NCBI GenBank assembly: GCA_035308565.1
Contig: DATGGK010000013.1
Location: forward strand, 1-64,000
DNA from: JANXLS01 sp035308565
GTDB lineage: Bacteria > Planctomycetota > SZUA-567 > H5-PLA8
DNA: 64,000 bases
Direction of reading: 5' to 3'
A program made the position numbers and the translations under genes. The notes under the pieces are model-generated. The model was not told the origin of the DNA and searched no databases. It saw nothing but the letters and a program-made list of their open reading frames with translations. Positions 9,148 through 18,207 of this stretch are shown here, one piece after another. Position 1 is the first letter of the stretch. Each line of letters starts with the position of its first letter.

Positions 9148-10929
9148 ATGAAAAAGACAGTCGTACTCGCCTTGATCGTCGCCCTCTCGCCGCTCTTCGC
9201 GTCGGAAACGCCCGCGTTTGCGCCGCCGCTGAATTTCACGTCGATGGAACGCCTTGCCGTTCAAGAAGGCGGACGCAAAAAAGTCTTCCAGACGCTGGCG
9301 CAGGATTACATCGAACAACTGATCGGCCGCTCAGTCTTCGGCTCGAAGCCGTCGCTGATTGAAAAAAGCAGCGGCAGGAAATTCGATTCGATGGAATGGT
9401 ACCTCTCGATCTGGCTCTTCCCGGAACACTGGGAACACCAGCCGCTGGTGCTCGTTTCGTATCGCCCACTGCGCATCGCGCTGGGCTTGAACGACGCCGA
9501 AAAATATTTCTCCGTGCAGGAACTGCGCAGCTCGCCGCGCTTCGCCGAACTGATCTCGCAAGGGATGGAATTGCGCCACGACCAGCGCGACAAGGAATTG
9601 ACCGACTTGCAGAAGGAAGCCGAGATCGTCGCGCAGCGCCTCGAAGTCTTCGACCAGATCGTCAGCACGGAGAACTGGCTCTCCATCGTGCCGCATCCGA
9701 GCAAGGAAGATGGCACGTGGCTGTCGCTGCCCAAATGGGAGACGCGTTTCGCGGACAAGGAAGCCGTGCCCTATTATGCGCGCGCGAATTACGACGTTGT
9801 CGCTGCGCAGTGGGCTGCGTTGAAACACGCCTATCGCACACGCAACGCCGAATCATTTGCCGCGAGCACCGCGCAATTGGACAGCGCGCTGCGCGACTTG
9901 AGTCCGAAAGTTTATCCTGCGGAATCCGCGCTCACACGCGAATTGACGTACAACAAAAGCCGCCCGTTCGGCCTCGCCTGGCTGCTATATCTGCCCGCGG
10001 CGCTGCTGGGCCTGCTGGCGTTGAAGTATCGCGCCAAAGCCATCTACGCCGCCGCGCTGCTGTTTTTCCTCGGCGGATTGAGCATGCACATTTACGGCTT
10101 CGCGCTGCGCTGCCTGATCGCGGGCCGCCCGCCGGTGTCGAACATGTACGAATCCGTCGTGTGGGTCGGATTCGGCGCGGTTGTCTTCGGTTTGATTTTC
10201 GAACTGATCTACCGCAAACGCTTTTACATGGTCTGCGGCGCCGCCGCCGGCTTCGTCTGTCTGGTCTTGATGGACGAAATGCCCGTGCTCATGGGCAACG
10301 TCAACGCGCCCGGTTTCGAATCGCAGATCCGCCCGCTGGTCCCCGTGTTGCGCGATAATTTCTGGCTCACCATTCACGTGCTCACCATCACGCTGGGCTA
10401 CTCCGCGTTCATGCTCGCGTGGTTCCTCGGCCACGTCACACTCTTCAGCCATCTCTTCCGCCCCGCGCGCAGCGCTGAACATCGCGAGCTGCACAACTTC
10501 GTCTACTATGCGCTGCAAATCGGCGTACTGCTGCTCGCCACCGGCACAATTCTCGGCGGCGTGTGGGCCTATTATTCGTGGGGCCGCTTCTGGGGCTGGG
10601 ACCCGAAAGAAACGTGGGCCTTCATCGCGCTGATGTGCTACCTGATCGTGCTGCACGGCCGCTTCAGCGGCTGGTGGAGCAATTTCGGATTGTCGGTCGG
10701 CGCGGTAGTCTGCTTCCAAGCGGTCGTGATGGCGTGGTACGGCGTCAATTTCGTGCTCGGCAACGGCCTCCACGCTTACGGCACTGGCGCCGGCGGCGAA
10801 GCATACGTGATCACAGGCGTGGCAGTCGATGCGATTTTTACGGCAGCCGCGATCATTCGGCGCAAAACCTTCCGCGCGGCGAACGCGTCTGAAAAAGTTG
10901 CACCGGTATTGATCGAGCGGAAGGCATAG
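9148..10929 (+). CDS. ccsA: CcsA-type cytochrome c synthase subunit with N-terminal periplasmic domain
   Basis: The protein has 593 residues. It is the heme-handling subunit of system II cytochrome c maturation. The diagnostic tryptophan-rich WWD motif is seen as WGWDPKETWA starting at residue 482, within a series of about eight transmembrane helices spanning residues 275-580. Before these is a signal peptide and about 250 residues of soluble, probably periplasmic sequence that short CcsA proteins lack. The start at 9148 has AGAGG just upstream. It forms an operon with ResB and together they would mature the multiheme cytochromes encoded nearby. Confidence 0.9.
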   Translation: MKKTVVLALIVALSPLFASETPAFAPPLNFTSMERLAVQEGGRKKVFQTLAQDYIEQLIGRSVFGSKPSLIEKSSGRKFDSMEWYLSIWLFPEHWEHQPLVLVSYRPLRIALGLNDAEKYFSVQELRSSPRFAELISQGMELRHDQRDKELTDLQKEAEIVAQRLEVFDQIVSTENWLSIVPHPSKEDGTWLSLPKWETRFADKEAVPYYARANYDVVAAQWAALKHAYRTRNAESFAASTAQLDSALRDLSPKVYPAESALTRELTYNKSRPFGLAWLLYLPAALLGLLALKYRAKAIYAAALLFFLGGLSMHIYGFALRCLIAGRPPVSNMYESVVWVGFGAVVFGLIFELIYRKRFYMVCGAAAGFVCLVLMDEMPVLMGNVNAPGFESQIRPLVPVLRDNFWLTIHVLTITLGYSAFMLAWFLGHVTLFSHLFRPARSAEHRELHNFVYYALQIGVLLLATGTILGGVWAYYSWGRFWGWDPKETWAFIALMCYLIVLHGRFSGWWSNFGLSVGAVVCFQAVVMAWYGVNFVLGNGLHAYGTGAGGEAYVITGVAVDAIFTAAAIIRRKTFRAANASEKVAPVLIERKA

Positions 10930-10935
10930 GCTTAA

Positions 10936-11574
10936 TTATTCTTTTTCAATCGACACCACCCACGCCTTCGCTCCGCCGGGGTGCATGGTGCTTTCGAATT
11001 GCGAGGCGCGAATGTAATTGATGCGCCAGCCCTGCGCGAACGCGGTGCGCAATTCGGCTTGCGTCACGCGGCGCGGGCCGGGGCCGCTTTCGTGCTCGCT
11101 GAAACACATCAGAATCAGCCGCCCGCCCGGCCGAATCACGCCGGCCAGCGAAGCCACATAGCGCGCCCGGTTCTCGTCCGAAAAACAATGGAACAGGCCG
11201 GAGTCGATGGCCGTATCGAACGTGCGCTTGAGCTTCGGAAGTTCCAGCGCGTCGTAGACCACAAACTCCGCGCTGCTGCCGCGCTCGCGCGCCTTGATTT
11301 TTGCTTTCTCGATCGCCGCGGGCGCGAAGTCGATCCCCAACACGTTGTGCCCGCGCGCGGCGAGATAAATCGAATGCTCGCCCGTGCCGCAGCCGGCATC
11401 AAGCACCGAGCCTTGAATCTCGCCGTTTTCGAAAACCCGCACGAATTCCGGCTGCGGATGGCCGATGTCCCACGGCGCGACGCTGGAATACGCGGAATTG
11501 AATCGATCCGGCGGCGCGACATCGACGCTGCCATCGATAATTGTGGGAATGACGGGAGTGTTTTGCTCTGACAT
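10936..11574 (-). CDS. Class I SAM-dependent methyltransferase
   Basis: The protein has 212 residues. Motif I is clear (VLDAGCGTGEHS), followed by the acidic end of strand 2 (VLGIDFAP) and motif II/III regions (RTFDTAIDSGLFHCF, RPGGRLIL). The N-terminal PWDIGHPQPEF resembles thiopurine/TehB-type small-molecule methyltransferases, so a toxic small molecule or metalloid is a possible substrate; this is not certain. The start at 11574 has GAGGAA six bases upstream and is preferred over the longer frame to 11634. It is convergent with ccsA with only six bases between them. Confidence 0.85.
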   Translation of the reverse strand: MSEQNTPVIPTIIDGSVDVAPPDRFNSAYSSVAPWDIGHPQPEFVRVFENGEIQGSVLDAGCGTGEHSIYLAARGHNVLGIDFAPAAIEKAKIKARERGSSAEFVVYDALELPKLKRTFDTAIDSGLFHCFSDENRARYVASLAGVIRPGGRLILMCFSEHESGPGPRRVTQAELRTAFAQGWRINYIRASQFESTMHPGGAKAWVVSIEKE

Positions 11575-11738
11575 GTTGAGTTCCTCAAAAATTCGGGGCT
11601 CGGCGGCTTCCGTGACTGTCCAGTGTAGCCTCAAAAATTAGAAACTTCTAATTCGCTTTTAATCTCCCGACAATACTTTTAGGCGATACTACACTCATTC
11701 GCGGCGCGTTGCCGCTCAACCCATTCAGGAGCCATTTC

Positions 11739-12071
11739 ATGAAGCGACTCATTTTCGCATTTGCCTTGACCACGTTGCTTTTTTCGCCGACTGTGTTCGC
11801 CGAAGAAAAGACGGCCGACAAGGAAGTGGACGTCGAAGTCAAGGACCTGCCCAAAGCTGTTGTCGATGGCGTCAAAGCCGCGCAGCCCGGCTGCACCATC
11901 ACCGCGGCTGAAAAGCAGACCAAGAAAGACGGCACGATCGTTTACGAAGTGGACGTGACCAACGGCGGTAAGAAATTTGAACTTGATGTCGATCCAACGG
12001 GCAAGGTGCTCGCGAACGTCGAAGAGAAACCGGATGCGAAGGACGAGAAGAAGGAAGAGACAAAGAAGTGA
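11739..12071 (+). CDS. Secreted PepSY-like domain protein
   Basis: The protein has 110 residues. A signal peptide (MKRLIFAFALTTLLFSPTVFA) is followed by one small domain with the pattern LPKAVVDGVKAAQPGCTI, then YEVDVTNGGKKFELDVDPTG, which is the PepSY-like fold (a helix followed by three strands). The tail is lysine/glutamate-rich. The start at 11739 has CAGGAG upstream. Such proteins are periplasmic and often encoded beside OmpR-type two-component systems, as here, where the regulator begins 189 bases downstream. Its ligand or partner is unknown. Confidence 0.8.
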   Translation: MKRLIFAFALTTLLFSPTVFAEEKTADKEVDVEVKDLPKAVVDGVKAAQPGCTITAAEKQTKKDGTIVYEVDVTNGGKKFELDVDPTGKVLANVEEKPDAKDEKKEETKK

Positions 12072-12079
12072 GCGATGCA

Positions 12080-12223
12080 TTTCACGCAAAGACGAGGAGT
12101 TGGTTGCAGTTGCCCTCTCCCCCCGGGAGAGGGCCGAGAGGCGCGGCTGTTTGCGCCTCCGGGGTGAGGGACATTCGCAACCGGACCAACAACGCTCCCC
12201 TTTTCTTTTCGTCTTTGCGTGAA
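12080..12223. repeat. Two-hairpin dispersed repeat (copy A) flanked by inverted repeats
   Basis: The core at 12102-12182 starts GGTTGC, contains the hairpin CCCTCTCC-CCCC-GGGAGAGGG, then a second hairpin with stem GGCGC/GCGCC, then GGGGTGAGGG, and ends GCAACC. Outside the core, TTTCACGCAAAGACGA (12080-12095) is inverted at 12209-12223, giving a MITE-like shape of about 144 bases. It lies between the PepSY-like gene and the response regulator. Copies B and C are at 38912-39004 and 44086-44139. Confidence 0.8.
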
Positions 12224-12260
12224 CTTTGCGCCTTTGCGTGAAATGGGCTAAATTGAACTT

Positions 12261-12941
12261 ATGCGAGTTCTGGTGATCGAAGATTCCACGCGCCTGTCGC
12301 AGTCCTATAAAAAGGGCTTGAGCGAAGAATCGTATGCCGTCGATCTGGCGCTCAACGGCATCGACGGCCTGCACATGGCCGAGAGCGGCGAGTACGACCT
12401 CGTAATTCTCGACATCAATCTGCCGGGCATGGACGGCTTCACGCTCATTCGCAAGCTGCGCCAGAAGCGTTCCGACGTGCCAGTGTTGATGGTCACCGCG
12501 CGCGACGGTGTGCAGGACCGCATCGAGGGCCTCGACGCCGGCGCCGACGATTATCTGGTCAAACCATTCTCCTACGGCGAGCTGCTCGCGCGCATGAGGG
12601 CGCTGCTGCGCCGCCCCGGTTCGCGCGGGCAAACGTCGTTGAAATACGCCGACATCGAACTCGATTCCGCCAGCGGGCGGGTCCTGCGCGCGGGACATCA
12701 GCTTGCGCTGTCGGCGCGCGAGTTTTCGCTGCTGCGCGTTTTTTTGACGAATCCAAACAAAGTCATGTCGCGCGCGAAACTGTTCGAGTCGGTTTGGAAC
12801 GCCGAGTACGACGGCCTTTCGAACGTGCTCGACGTGTACGTGAATTATCTGCGCAACAAACTCGAAGACCACGGCATGTCCCGCGTGATTCACACCGCGC
12901 GCGGGCGGGGATATCTGCTGGGCGATGAAGCTTCCGTTTAA
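12261..12941 (+). CDS. OmpR/PhoB-family response regulator
   Basis: The protein has 226 residues. The N-terminal receiver domain carries the acidic pair ED at residues 7-8, the phospho-accepting aspartate D51 in ILDINLPGMDG and the conserved lysine K101 in LVKPF. The C-terminal half is a winged-helix DNA-binding domain (LSAREFSLLRVFL, then SNVLDVYVNYLRNKL, ending HTARGRGYLL). It should be phosphorylated by the kinase whose start overlaps its end by 17 bases. The neighbouring PepSY-like gene is a likely target, by analogy with similar loci. Confidence 0.93.
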   Translation: MRVLVIEDSTRLSQSYKKGLSEESYAVDLALNGIDGLHMAESGEYDLVILDINLPGMDGFTLIRKLRQKRSDVPVLMVTARDGVQDRIEGLDAGADDYLVKPFSYGELLARMRALLRRPGSRGQTSLKYADIELDSASGRVLRAGHQLALSAREFSLLRVFLTNPNKVMSRAKLFESVWNAEYDGLSNVLDVYVNYLRNKLEDHGMSRVIHTARGRGYLLGDEASV

Positions 12942-14322
12942 ATCCCTGACGACGCGCATTGTCTGCGCGGTGGCGCTGATCCTCGCCGCGGCCGGCGGCG
13001 TGATTGGCACGGCGCTCTATCGCAGTTTTCGCCACGCGGAAACCGAAGAGCTCAAAGCGGCATTGAGCCGGCGCCTCACCTGGCTTCAGGCGTCCGTGGA
13101 ACTGGATGAGGAAGGCAATCTCGAAGTCGAACCGCGCCAGCCGCTGGCGAGCCTGCCTCAACATTGGCGCGTCACGCTCCCCGATGGCCGCATGCTTTGG
13201 CAGTATCAATGGGACTCGGAGGATTCGCCGTTCATGTCAAAAACAGTGACGCTTGTTCTCGGCGATGCAAACGGCAAGCCGCTCGACCCCAGCGAAATCA
13301 AACCCAACTCGTCCCCTGGGAAATCCGGGCCATTCCCATCGTATTCAACCGGAAAAAAGCACGCGAAGCTGGATGTGCGCGTGGACGTGCGTGAATCGAG
13401 CGCGCGGCTGGAGCGCGAATTGCAGCGCCTGGCGCTCGCGCTTTGGACGATCGGCCCGGCGTCCATCCTCGCGCTCGTGGTGATCCTGGGATTGTTCATT
13501 CGCTGGCAGCTTAAGCCGCTCGGTGCGATGTCGAAGCAAGCGTCGGTCATCGGCCCGGCGAACACCGATGTGCGGATCGAACCGGCGGGCAGCAGCGTCG
13601 AACTCACGCGGTTGCGCGAATCGATCAACGCGATGGTCGAGCGGCTCGCGAAGGGCATGGCGCGCGAGCGCCAATTCTCCGCGATGGCCGCACATGAACT
13701 GCGCACGCCGCTGACTCAGTTGCGGTTGAGCATTGAAATCGCGCTCAATAAAGAGCGCGAGAATGCGGAGTACAAAGAAACGCTACGCCAAGCGCTGATC
13801 GATATCGAGCGCCTGCAAAAGCTCGTGGGAAATCTGCTTTTCCTGACGCGCGCCATTGACAGCAGCGAATTGCGTGGCGACGTGGCGCTGGAAAAAGTCG
13901 TCGCGCATGCAATAAAATCCTGCGGCTCGCACGCTGCCATCGATTCCAACTTGCAAGCGCTGCATGCCGCCGGCAATCAGGAATTGCTCGAAAGCGCCGT
14001 GCGGAACGTGCTTGAAAACGCGGCGCATTATGCGCCCGGCGAACCGCCGCACATTCGCGCCGAAAGCAATGGCACAAAAATCCATCTTTCGATCAGCGAC
14101 TGCGGCCCCGGCGTGCCCGAAAAAGATCGCGAACGCATTTTCGAGCCGCTCACGCGCCTCGATGAAGCCCGCTCCATCGGCGCGGAACCCGAAGGCTTTG
14201 GTTTGGGGCTGACCGTTGCGCGCTACGCGGTGCGCGCCTGCGGCGGCGAGCTGATCTGCAAAGCGCGCTCAGATGGAAAAAACGGGGCTGTGTTTGAATT
14301 CACGCTGGCGAAGGCGAGTTGA
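12925..14322 (+). CDS. Sensor histidine kinase, partner of the upstream response regulator
   Basis: The protein has 465 residues. Order: transmembrane helix 1 (about residues 10-30), periplasmic sensor region, transmembrane helix 2 (about 170-195), HAMP-like linker, phospho-acceptor domain with H257 in AAHELRTPL, then the ATPase domain with the N box (NVLENAAHYA), G1 box (DCGPGVPEKDRERIFEP) and G2 box (GFGLGL). It is an inner-membrane kinase. The signal it senses cannot be read from the sequence. The 17-base overlap with the regulator gene indicates translational coupling. Confidence 0.93.
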   Translation: MKLPFKSLTTRIVCAVALILAAAGGVIGTALYRSFRHAETEELKAALSRRLTWLQASVELDEEGNLEVEPRQPLASLPQHWRVTLPDGRMLWQYQWDSEDSPFMSKTVTLVLGDANGKPLDPSEIKPNSSPGKSGPFPSYSTGKKHAKLDVRVDVRESSARLERELQRLALALWTIGPASILALVVILGLFIRWQLKPLGAMSKQASVIGPANTDVRIEPAGSSVELTRLRESINAMVERLAKGMARERQFSAMAAHELRTPLTQLRLSIEIALNKERENAEYKETLRQALIDIERLQKLVGNLLFLTRAIDSSELRGDVALEKVVAHAIKSCGSHAAIDSNLQALHAAGNQELLESAVRNVLENAAHYAPGEPPHIRAESNGTKIHLSISDCGPGVPEKDRERIFEPLTRLDEARSIGAEPEGFGLGLTVARYAVRACGGELICKARSDGKNGAVFEFTLAKAS

Positions 14323-14328
14323 TCGCCA

Positions 14329-14364
14329 ATTGTGGTGCAGGCTTCCAGCCTGCCCGTTGCATCG
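14329..14364. repeat. Dispersed AATTGTGGTGCAGGC repeat with hairpin
   Basis: AATTGTGGTGCAGGCTTCCAGCCTGC lies in the 44-base gap between the kinase stop and the convergent TIG/PKD gene. It holds the hairpin GCAGGCT-TCC-AGCCTGC. A related copy (AAATTGTGGTGCAGAC, then CGCCTGC) is at 56431-56458. It may serve as a hairpin between the convergent genes. Confidence 0.6.
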
Positions 14365-14366
14365 CT

Positions 14367-16241
14367 CTACTTCCTCACAAGTGTCACCATCGAGCCTTTG
14401 CCTGCCGACTTCACTTGCACGACCGCTTGGTTTGTCCCGGTCTTCTCGTAGGACAGCATCCGTCCCAGCGGCGTGGCAATTTTTACTTCGATCGGAATCT
14501 GCGCGCGCCCTTCCGTCACCGCGGGCGTGACGCCCGTCAAGCCTGTCTTGGTCCGCACGTATGTAATGGAATAGGTGCCCGGCGCATAGCCTGGCTTATT
14601 TTCCAGCTTCAGCGTGAATTTCTCCGACGCAGCAATTGCGATTCCTTTCGCGCCAAACGTCAGCACCGTCGGCGCAATGCTACTCACTGTCACACTGTTG
14701 ACGGTGATCGTCACCGTTCCGCCCGACAAACTCGCGGGCGTTACGCCTGTTGGCAATACAACCAGCCCCGTCATCTTGATTTGGTCCTTCGGCGGAACTT
14801 GCGCCGTCGGTGCAATCCGTAGCGCAAGCGTTTTGAGCACCAGCACATCCGTGATGTCCACGCCGCCGGTTCCAACGATGATGAGTTTTGATGCCGTCGC
14901 CGTCGCGTTCGAATTGTCGGTCACGGTCAGCGTCGCTGAAAAAGTTCCATTCGTCGGATATGTATGCGAGACGGTCACGATGGAAATATCCGCCGGAAAG
15001 GCGTAAACGTTTCCATCGCCGAAGTCGATGATGCGCGACGTCAGTGTCCCGTCCGGATCGAGCGAACCGGTGATATCAAAGTTCACCGTCAGCGGTTCAG
15101 GTCCTTGCGTTGGGGAGGCGCTCAGCACCGCGACAGGCGGCTGATTCATGTACGTGAAGCCGGCGGTGAGCGTCACCGGCGAACCCGGCACGATGCCGGT
15201 GCCGGTCATGGTGATGTCCACCGCGCCCAGCGCGTGCGGCGGCACCGTACAGGTAATGGATGAGGATGAATTCACCACGATGTTCGAGGCCTGTATCCCG
15301 TCGAAAAACACGATCGCGTCCGGCGGAATCGCGCTGCCGGCGATTGTCACATTAATGTTCCCCGCCGCCGGCCCGTGATTGGGCGTAACCGAAGTGAGCG
15401 TCGCCCGCAGCAGTTTGAAATAAATAAGTTGGTTGCTGTCGAGCACATAAATGTCGCCATTGTCCACATCCCACGCGATGCCCGACGCATTCCCATTATA
15501 GCCCGGAATGGCCGTGTTGTTGTCGAGAATGATCTCGTCGAATTTCGTCCCATCGCGGAAATACGAACTGATGCGGTCGGGCAGCAGATTGCCGCTGCTG
15601 TCGTTCACCACTGGCTCGACCAGCAGCAGCGTCCCATCCTCAATATCGTAATCCACCGCGACGTTCCCCGGCGCGACCAACGCTGGACTGTTGATCGTGG
15701 TCGTCTTTTTCGTGAACGAGGTTGGATCTCGCGAAATTTCGTAAATCTTCGTCTCCGCCGAGCGGTACGCAATCGTGGCGTCGTCCAGAATGGCAATGTC
15801 CGCGGTCACGTTCGCGTTCACGTCGAGCGGAATCGTGTAGCTTTCGAGCGACGATTGCGTGGCCCCGTTGAGCGCCGGCGTCTCCGGAATGTTGGCCTTG
15901 AAAAGCGTCCCGTCCGTGTTGATCAAGGTGCTGGCCAGCGCCGAAAATCCATTGATCACGCCACCACCATTGGCCCGGTCCACGCGATAGAAGCGCTGCA
16001 CATTCGGATCGAAGCACGCGCGCGCATTGGCGTCCGTCGGAATGCACAGATATTTCTGATTCGAAGGAAGAATCACAAAAATCAAATCGCATCCCGCCGC
16101 CCCAGGTACATTGGTTGCCAGCGGAATGATGCTGACATCGTAATTGCGCTGCTGAAACGAAACCGACGCCGCGCCGGCACTCAGCGAACACCACAGCAAT
16201 CCCCAAACCGCCCACCGCGCGCGAAATGACAAACCAGCCAT
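14367..16241 (-). CDS. Large secreted protein with TIG and PKD domains
   Basis: The protein has 624 residues. After a signal peptide there is about 250 residues of strand-rich sequence with IAWDVDNGDIYVLDSNQ, suggestive of a beta-propeller-like fold. A TIG/IPT domain follows (about residues 280-365, TSVTPNHGPAAGNINVTIAG), then a PKD domain (about 368-453, with PVAVLSASPTQGPEPLTVNF and a DFGDG core). The last 170 residues are strand-rich and unassigned. No catalytic residues are seen, so an extracellular binding or structural role is likely. Base repeats inside the gene are not obvious. The upstream neighbour on the same strand is ilvD, more than 160 bases away, so an operon is unlikely. Confidence 0.8.
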   Translation of the reverse strand: MAGLSFRARWAVWGLLWCSLSAGAASVSFQQRNYDVSIIPLATNVPGAAGCDLIFVILPSNQKYLCIPTDANARACFDPNVQRFYRVDRANGGGVINGFSALASTLINTDGTLFKANIPETPALNGATQSSLESYTIPLDVNANVTADIAILDDATIAYRSAETKIYEISRDPTSFTKKTTTINSPALVAPGNVAVDYDIEDGTLLLVEPVVNDSSGNLLPDRISSYFRDGTKFDEIILDNNTAIPGYNGNASGIAWDVDNGDIYVLDSNQLIYFKLLRATLTSVTPNHGPAAGNINVTIAGSAIPPDAIVFFDGIQASNIVVNSSSSITCTVPPHALGAVDITMTGTGIVPGSPVTLTAGFTYMNQPPVAVLSASPTQGPEPLTVNFDITGSLDPDGTLTSRIIDFGDGNVYAFPADISIVTVSHTYPTNGTFSATLTVTDNSNATATASKLIIVGTGGVDITDVLVLKTLALRIAPTAQVPPKDQIKMTGLVVLPTGVTPASLSGGTVTITVNSVTVSSIAPTVLTFGAKGIAIAASEKFTLKLENKPGYAPGTYSITYVRTKTGLTGVTPAVTEGRAQIPIEVKIATPLGRMLSYEKTGTNQAVVQVKSAGKGSMVTLVRK

Positions 16242-16402
16242 GTTTTGCCTCAGACTTTCAGCCTTTGACCTCTACAGATGAGTGTCGCGGGCGTCACGGA
16301 AGTATTATATGGAATGGGGCGGGTTGTGTCCAAATTCGTCCTCTTCACCGATTGGACCTTTCCAGATAACCCTTCATTCGCGTACGTGCCGTTGTCGCCG
16401 CT

Positions 16403-18085
16403 TCACCACGTCACCGCGCCCGCGCTGGCGCTGCGCACAGTCCGCGCGTATTTCGCCAGCACGCCGCGCTTCTCGCGGATTTCAGGTTTCGTCCACGCCG
16501 CTTTGCGGCGCGACCATTCGGCATCGGAGAGCGCCACGCTTACGACTTTAGCGTCCGCGTCGATGGTCACGGAATCGCCGTCATTCAACAAACCAATCGG
16601 CCCGCCGACCCACGCTTCGGGCGCGACGTGGCCGACGACCAAGCCGTGCGTGCCGCCGCTGAAACGGCCGTCGGTGATCAGGCCAACGGAATCGCCGAGG
16701 CCCTGGCCAACCAGCGCGGCGGTGACGGCGAGCATCTCGCGCATGCCCGGCCCGCCCACGGGGCCTTCGCCGCGGATCACGACTACGTCGCCGGCTTGAA
16801 TCTTGCGTTTCTGAATCGCGTCGAAGCATAGCTCTTCGGAATCGTAAACTTTCGCCGGGCCGGTCATGCTGCGTTTTTTCAGGCCCGCGACTTTCGCGAC
16901 CGCGCCTTCCGGCGCGAGATTGCCGTGCAGGACCACGATGTGCCCGGTCGGATGCATCGGCGCGTCAATGGGCCTTACGACGGTCTGTTTGCGTTTGTAA
17001 ATGCTCGTGATCGGCGCGAGATTCTCGGCGAGCGTCTTGCCGGTGACGGTCATGCACTCGCCGTGCAGGAATCCGGCGTCGAGCAGCGCCTTCAACACCG
17101 CGGGTGTGCCACCGGCGCGGTGCAGGTCGTTCATCACGTAGCGGCCACCGGGTTTCAAATCAGCCAAGTGCGGCACTTTCGCGCCGAGACGGTCGAAATC
17201 GGCGAGCGTCCATTCGACGTCCGCTTCGTGCGCGATGGCCATCAGATGCAGCACAGCATTGGTCGATCCGCCAAGCGCCAGCACGAGCGTGTAAGCGTTC
17301 TCGATGGATTTGCGCGTGATCAGATCGCGCGGCCGGATGTTCTTTTCGATCAAATTGATCAACGCGCGGCCGGCCATGAACGACTCGCGTTCCTTGTGCG
17401 CGGACACGGCGGGATTACTCGCGCCGTACGGCAGCGAAAGGCCCAGCGCTTCAATCGCGGAACTCATCGTGTTGGCTGTGTACATCCCGCCGCACGCGCC
17501 CGCGCCCGGGCAGGATTCGCTTTCGATTTTGTACACGCCGGCTTCGTCGAGCTTCCCCGCTTGAAATTGGCCCACGGCTTCGAAGATCGAGACGATGTCC
17601 AAATCCGCGCCGTTCTCCGCGGTGCCCGGCAAAATCGATCCGCCGTAGACGAACACACTCGGAATGTTCAGCCGCGCCATCGCCATCACGCAACCGGGCA
17701 TGTTCTTGTCGCACCCGCCAAACGCGAGCAGCCCGTCGTGGTTCATCCCGCCGCTGACGATTTCGATCGAATCGGCAATGACTTCGCGCGAGACCAGCGA
17801 ATAGCGCATGCCGAGGTGCCCCATCATGATCCCGTCGGAGGCGGTGGGCGCGCCAAAAATCTGCGGCACGCCGCCGCCCGCGCGGATGCCTTCGATGCCT
17901 TTGCGCGCGAGCCGGTCGAGGTGCGCGTTGCAAGGCGTGATGTCCGAATACAGCGACGCGACGCCGATCATCGGCTTGGAGAAATCGTCGTCCAGAAAAC
18001 CAACCGCGCGCAGCATCGCGCGATTGGGCGCGCGTCCCATGCCGCCGGTGGTGAGCCTGCTTTTCGAATTGGAGTCTTGTGCCAT
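16403..18085 (-). CDS. ilvD: Dihydroxy-acid dehydratase
   Basis: The protein has 560 residues, normal for the family. It catalyses dehydration of 2,3-dihydroxy-3-methylbutanoate (and the isoleucine analogue) to the 2-oxo acid, the third common step of branched-chain amino acid synthesis, in the cytoplasm. The iron-sulfur cluster cysteines are visible in CDKNMPGC and in CPGAGACGGMYTANTM. The active-site region DGRFSGGTHG is present near the C-terminus. The start at 18085 is preceded by GAGGA and fits the family's start; the frame is open further, to 18271. No other ilv or leu genes are adjacent. Confidence 0.95.
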   Translation of the reverse strand: MAQDSNSKSRLTTGGMGRAPNRAMLRAVGFLDDDFSKPMIGVASLYSDITPCNAHLDRLARKGIEGIRAGGGVPQIFGAPTASDGIMMGHLGMRYSLVSREVIADSIEIVSGGMNHDGLLAFGGCDKNMPGCVMAMARLNIPSVFVYGGSILPGTAENGADLDIVSIFEAVGQFQAGKLDEAGVYKIESESCPGAGACGGMYTANTMSSAIEALGLSLPYGASNPAVSAHKERESFMAGRALINLIEKNIRPRDLITRKSIENAYTLVLALGGSTNAVLHLMAIAHEADVEWTLADFDRLGAKVPHLADLKPGGRYVMNDLHRAGGTPAVLKALLDAGFLHGECMTVTGKTLAENLAPITSIYKRKQTVVRPIDAPMHPTGHIVVLHGNLAPEGAVAKVAGLKKRSMTGPAKVYDSEELCFDAIQKRKIQAGDVVVIRGEGPVGGPGMREMLAVTAALVGQGLGDSVGLITDGRFSGGTHGLVVGHVAPEAWVGGPIGLLNDGDSVTIDADAKVVSVALSDAEWSRRKAAWTKPEIREKRGVLAKYARTVRSASAGAVTW

Positions 18086-18207
18086 CGTGAGAATCCTCGT
18101 GATATTTACCGCATGATAAAGGAGATACGGAAGCAGCGAAAGCTCATTTGAGCACCCTGAATCCCGTGAACTTTTTTCATTGCGGGATGAGAATCGACAG
18201 GCCCCCA

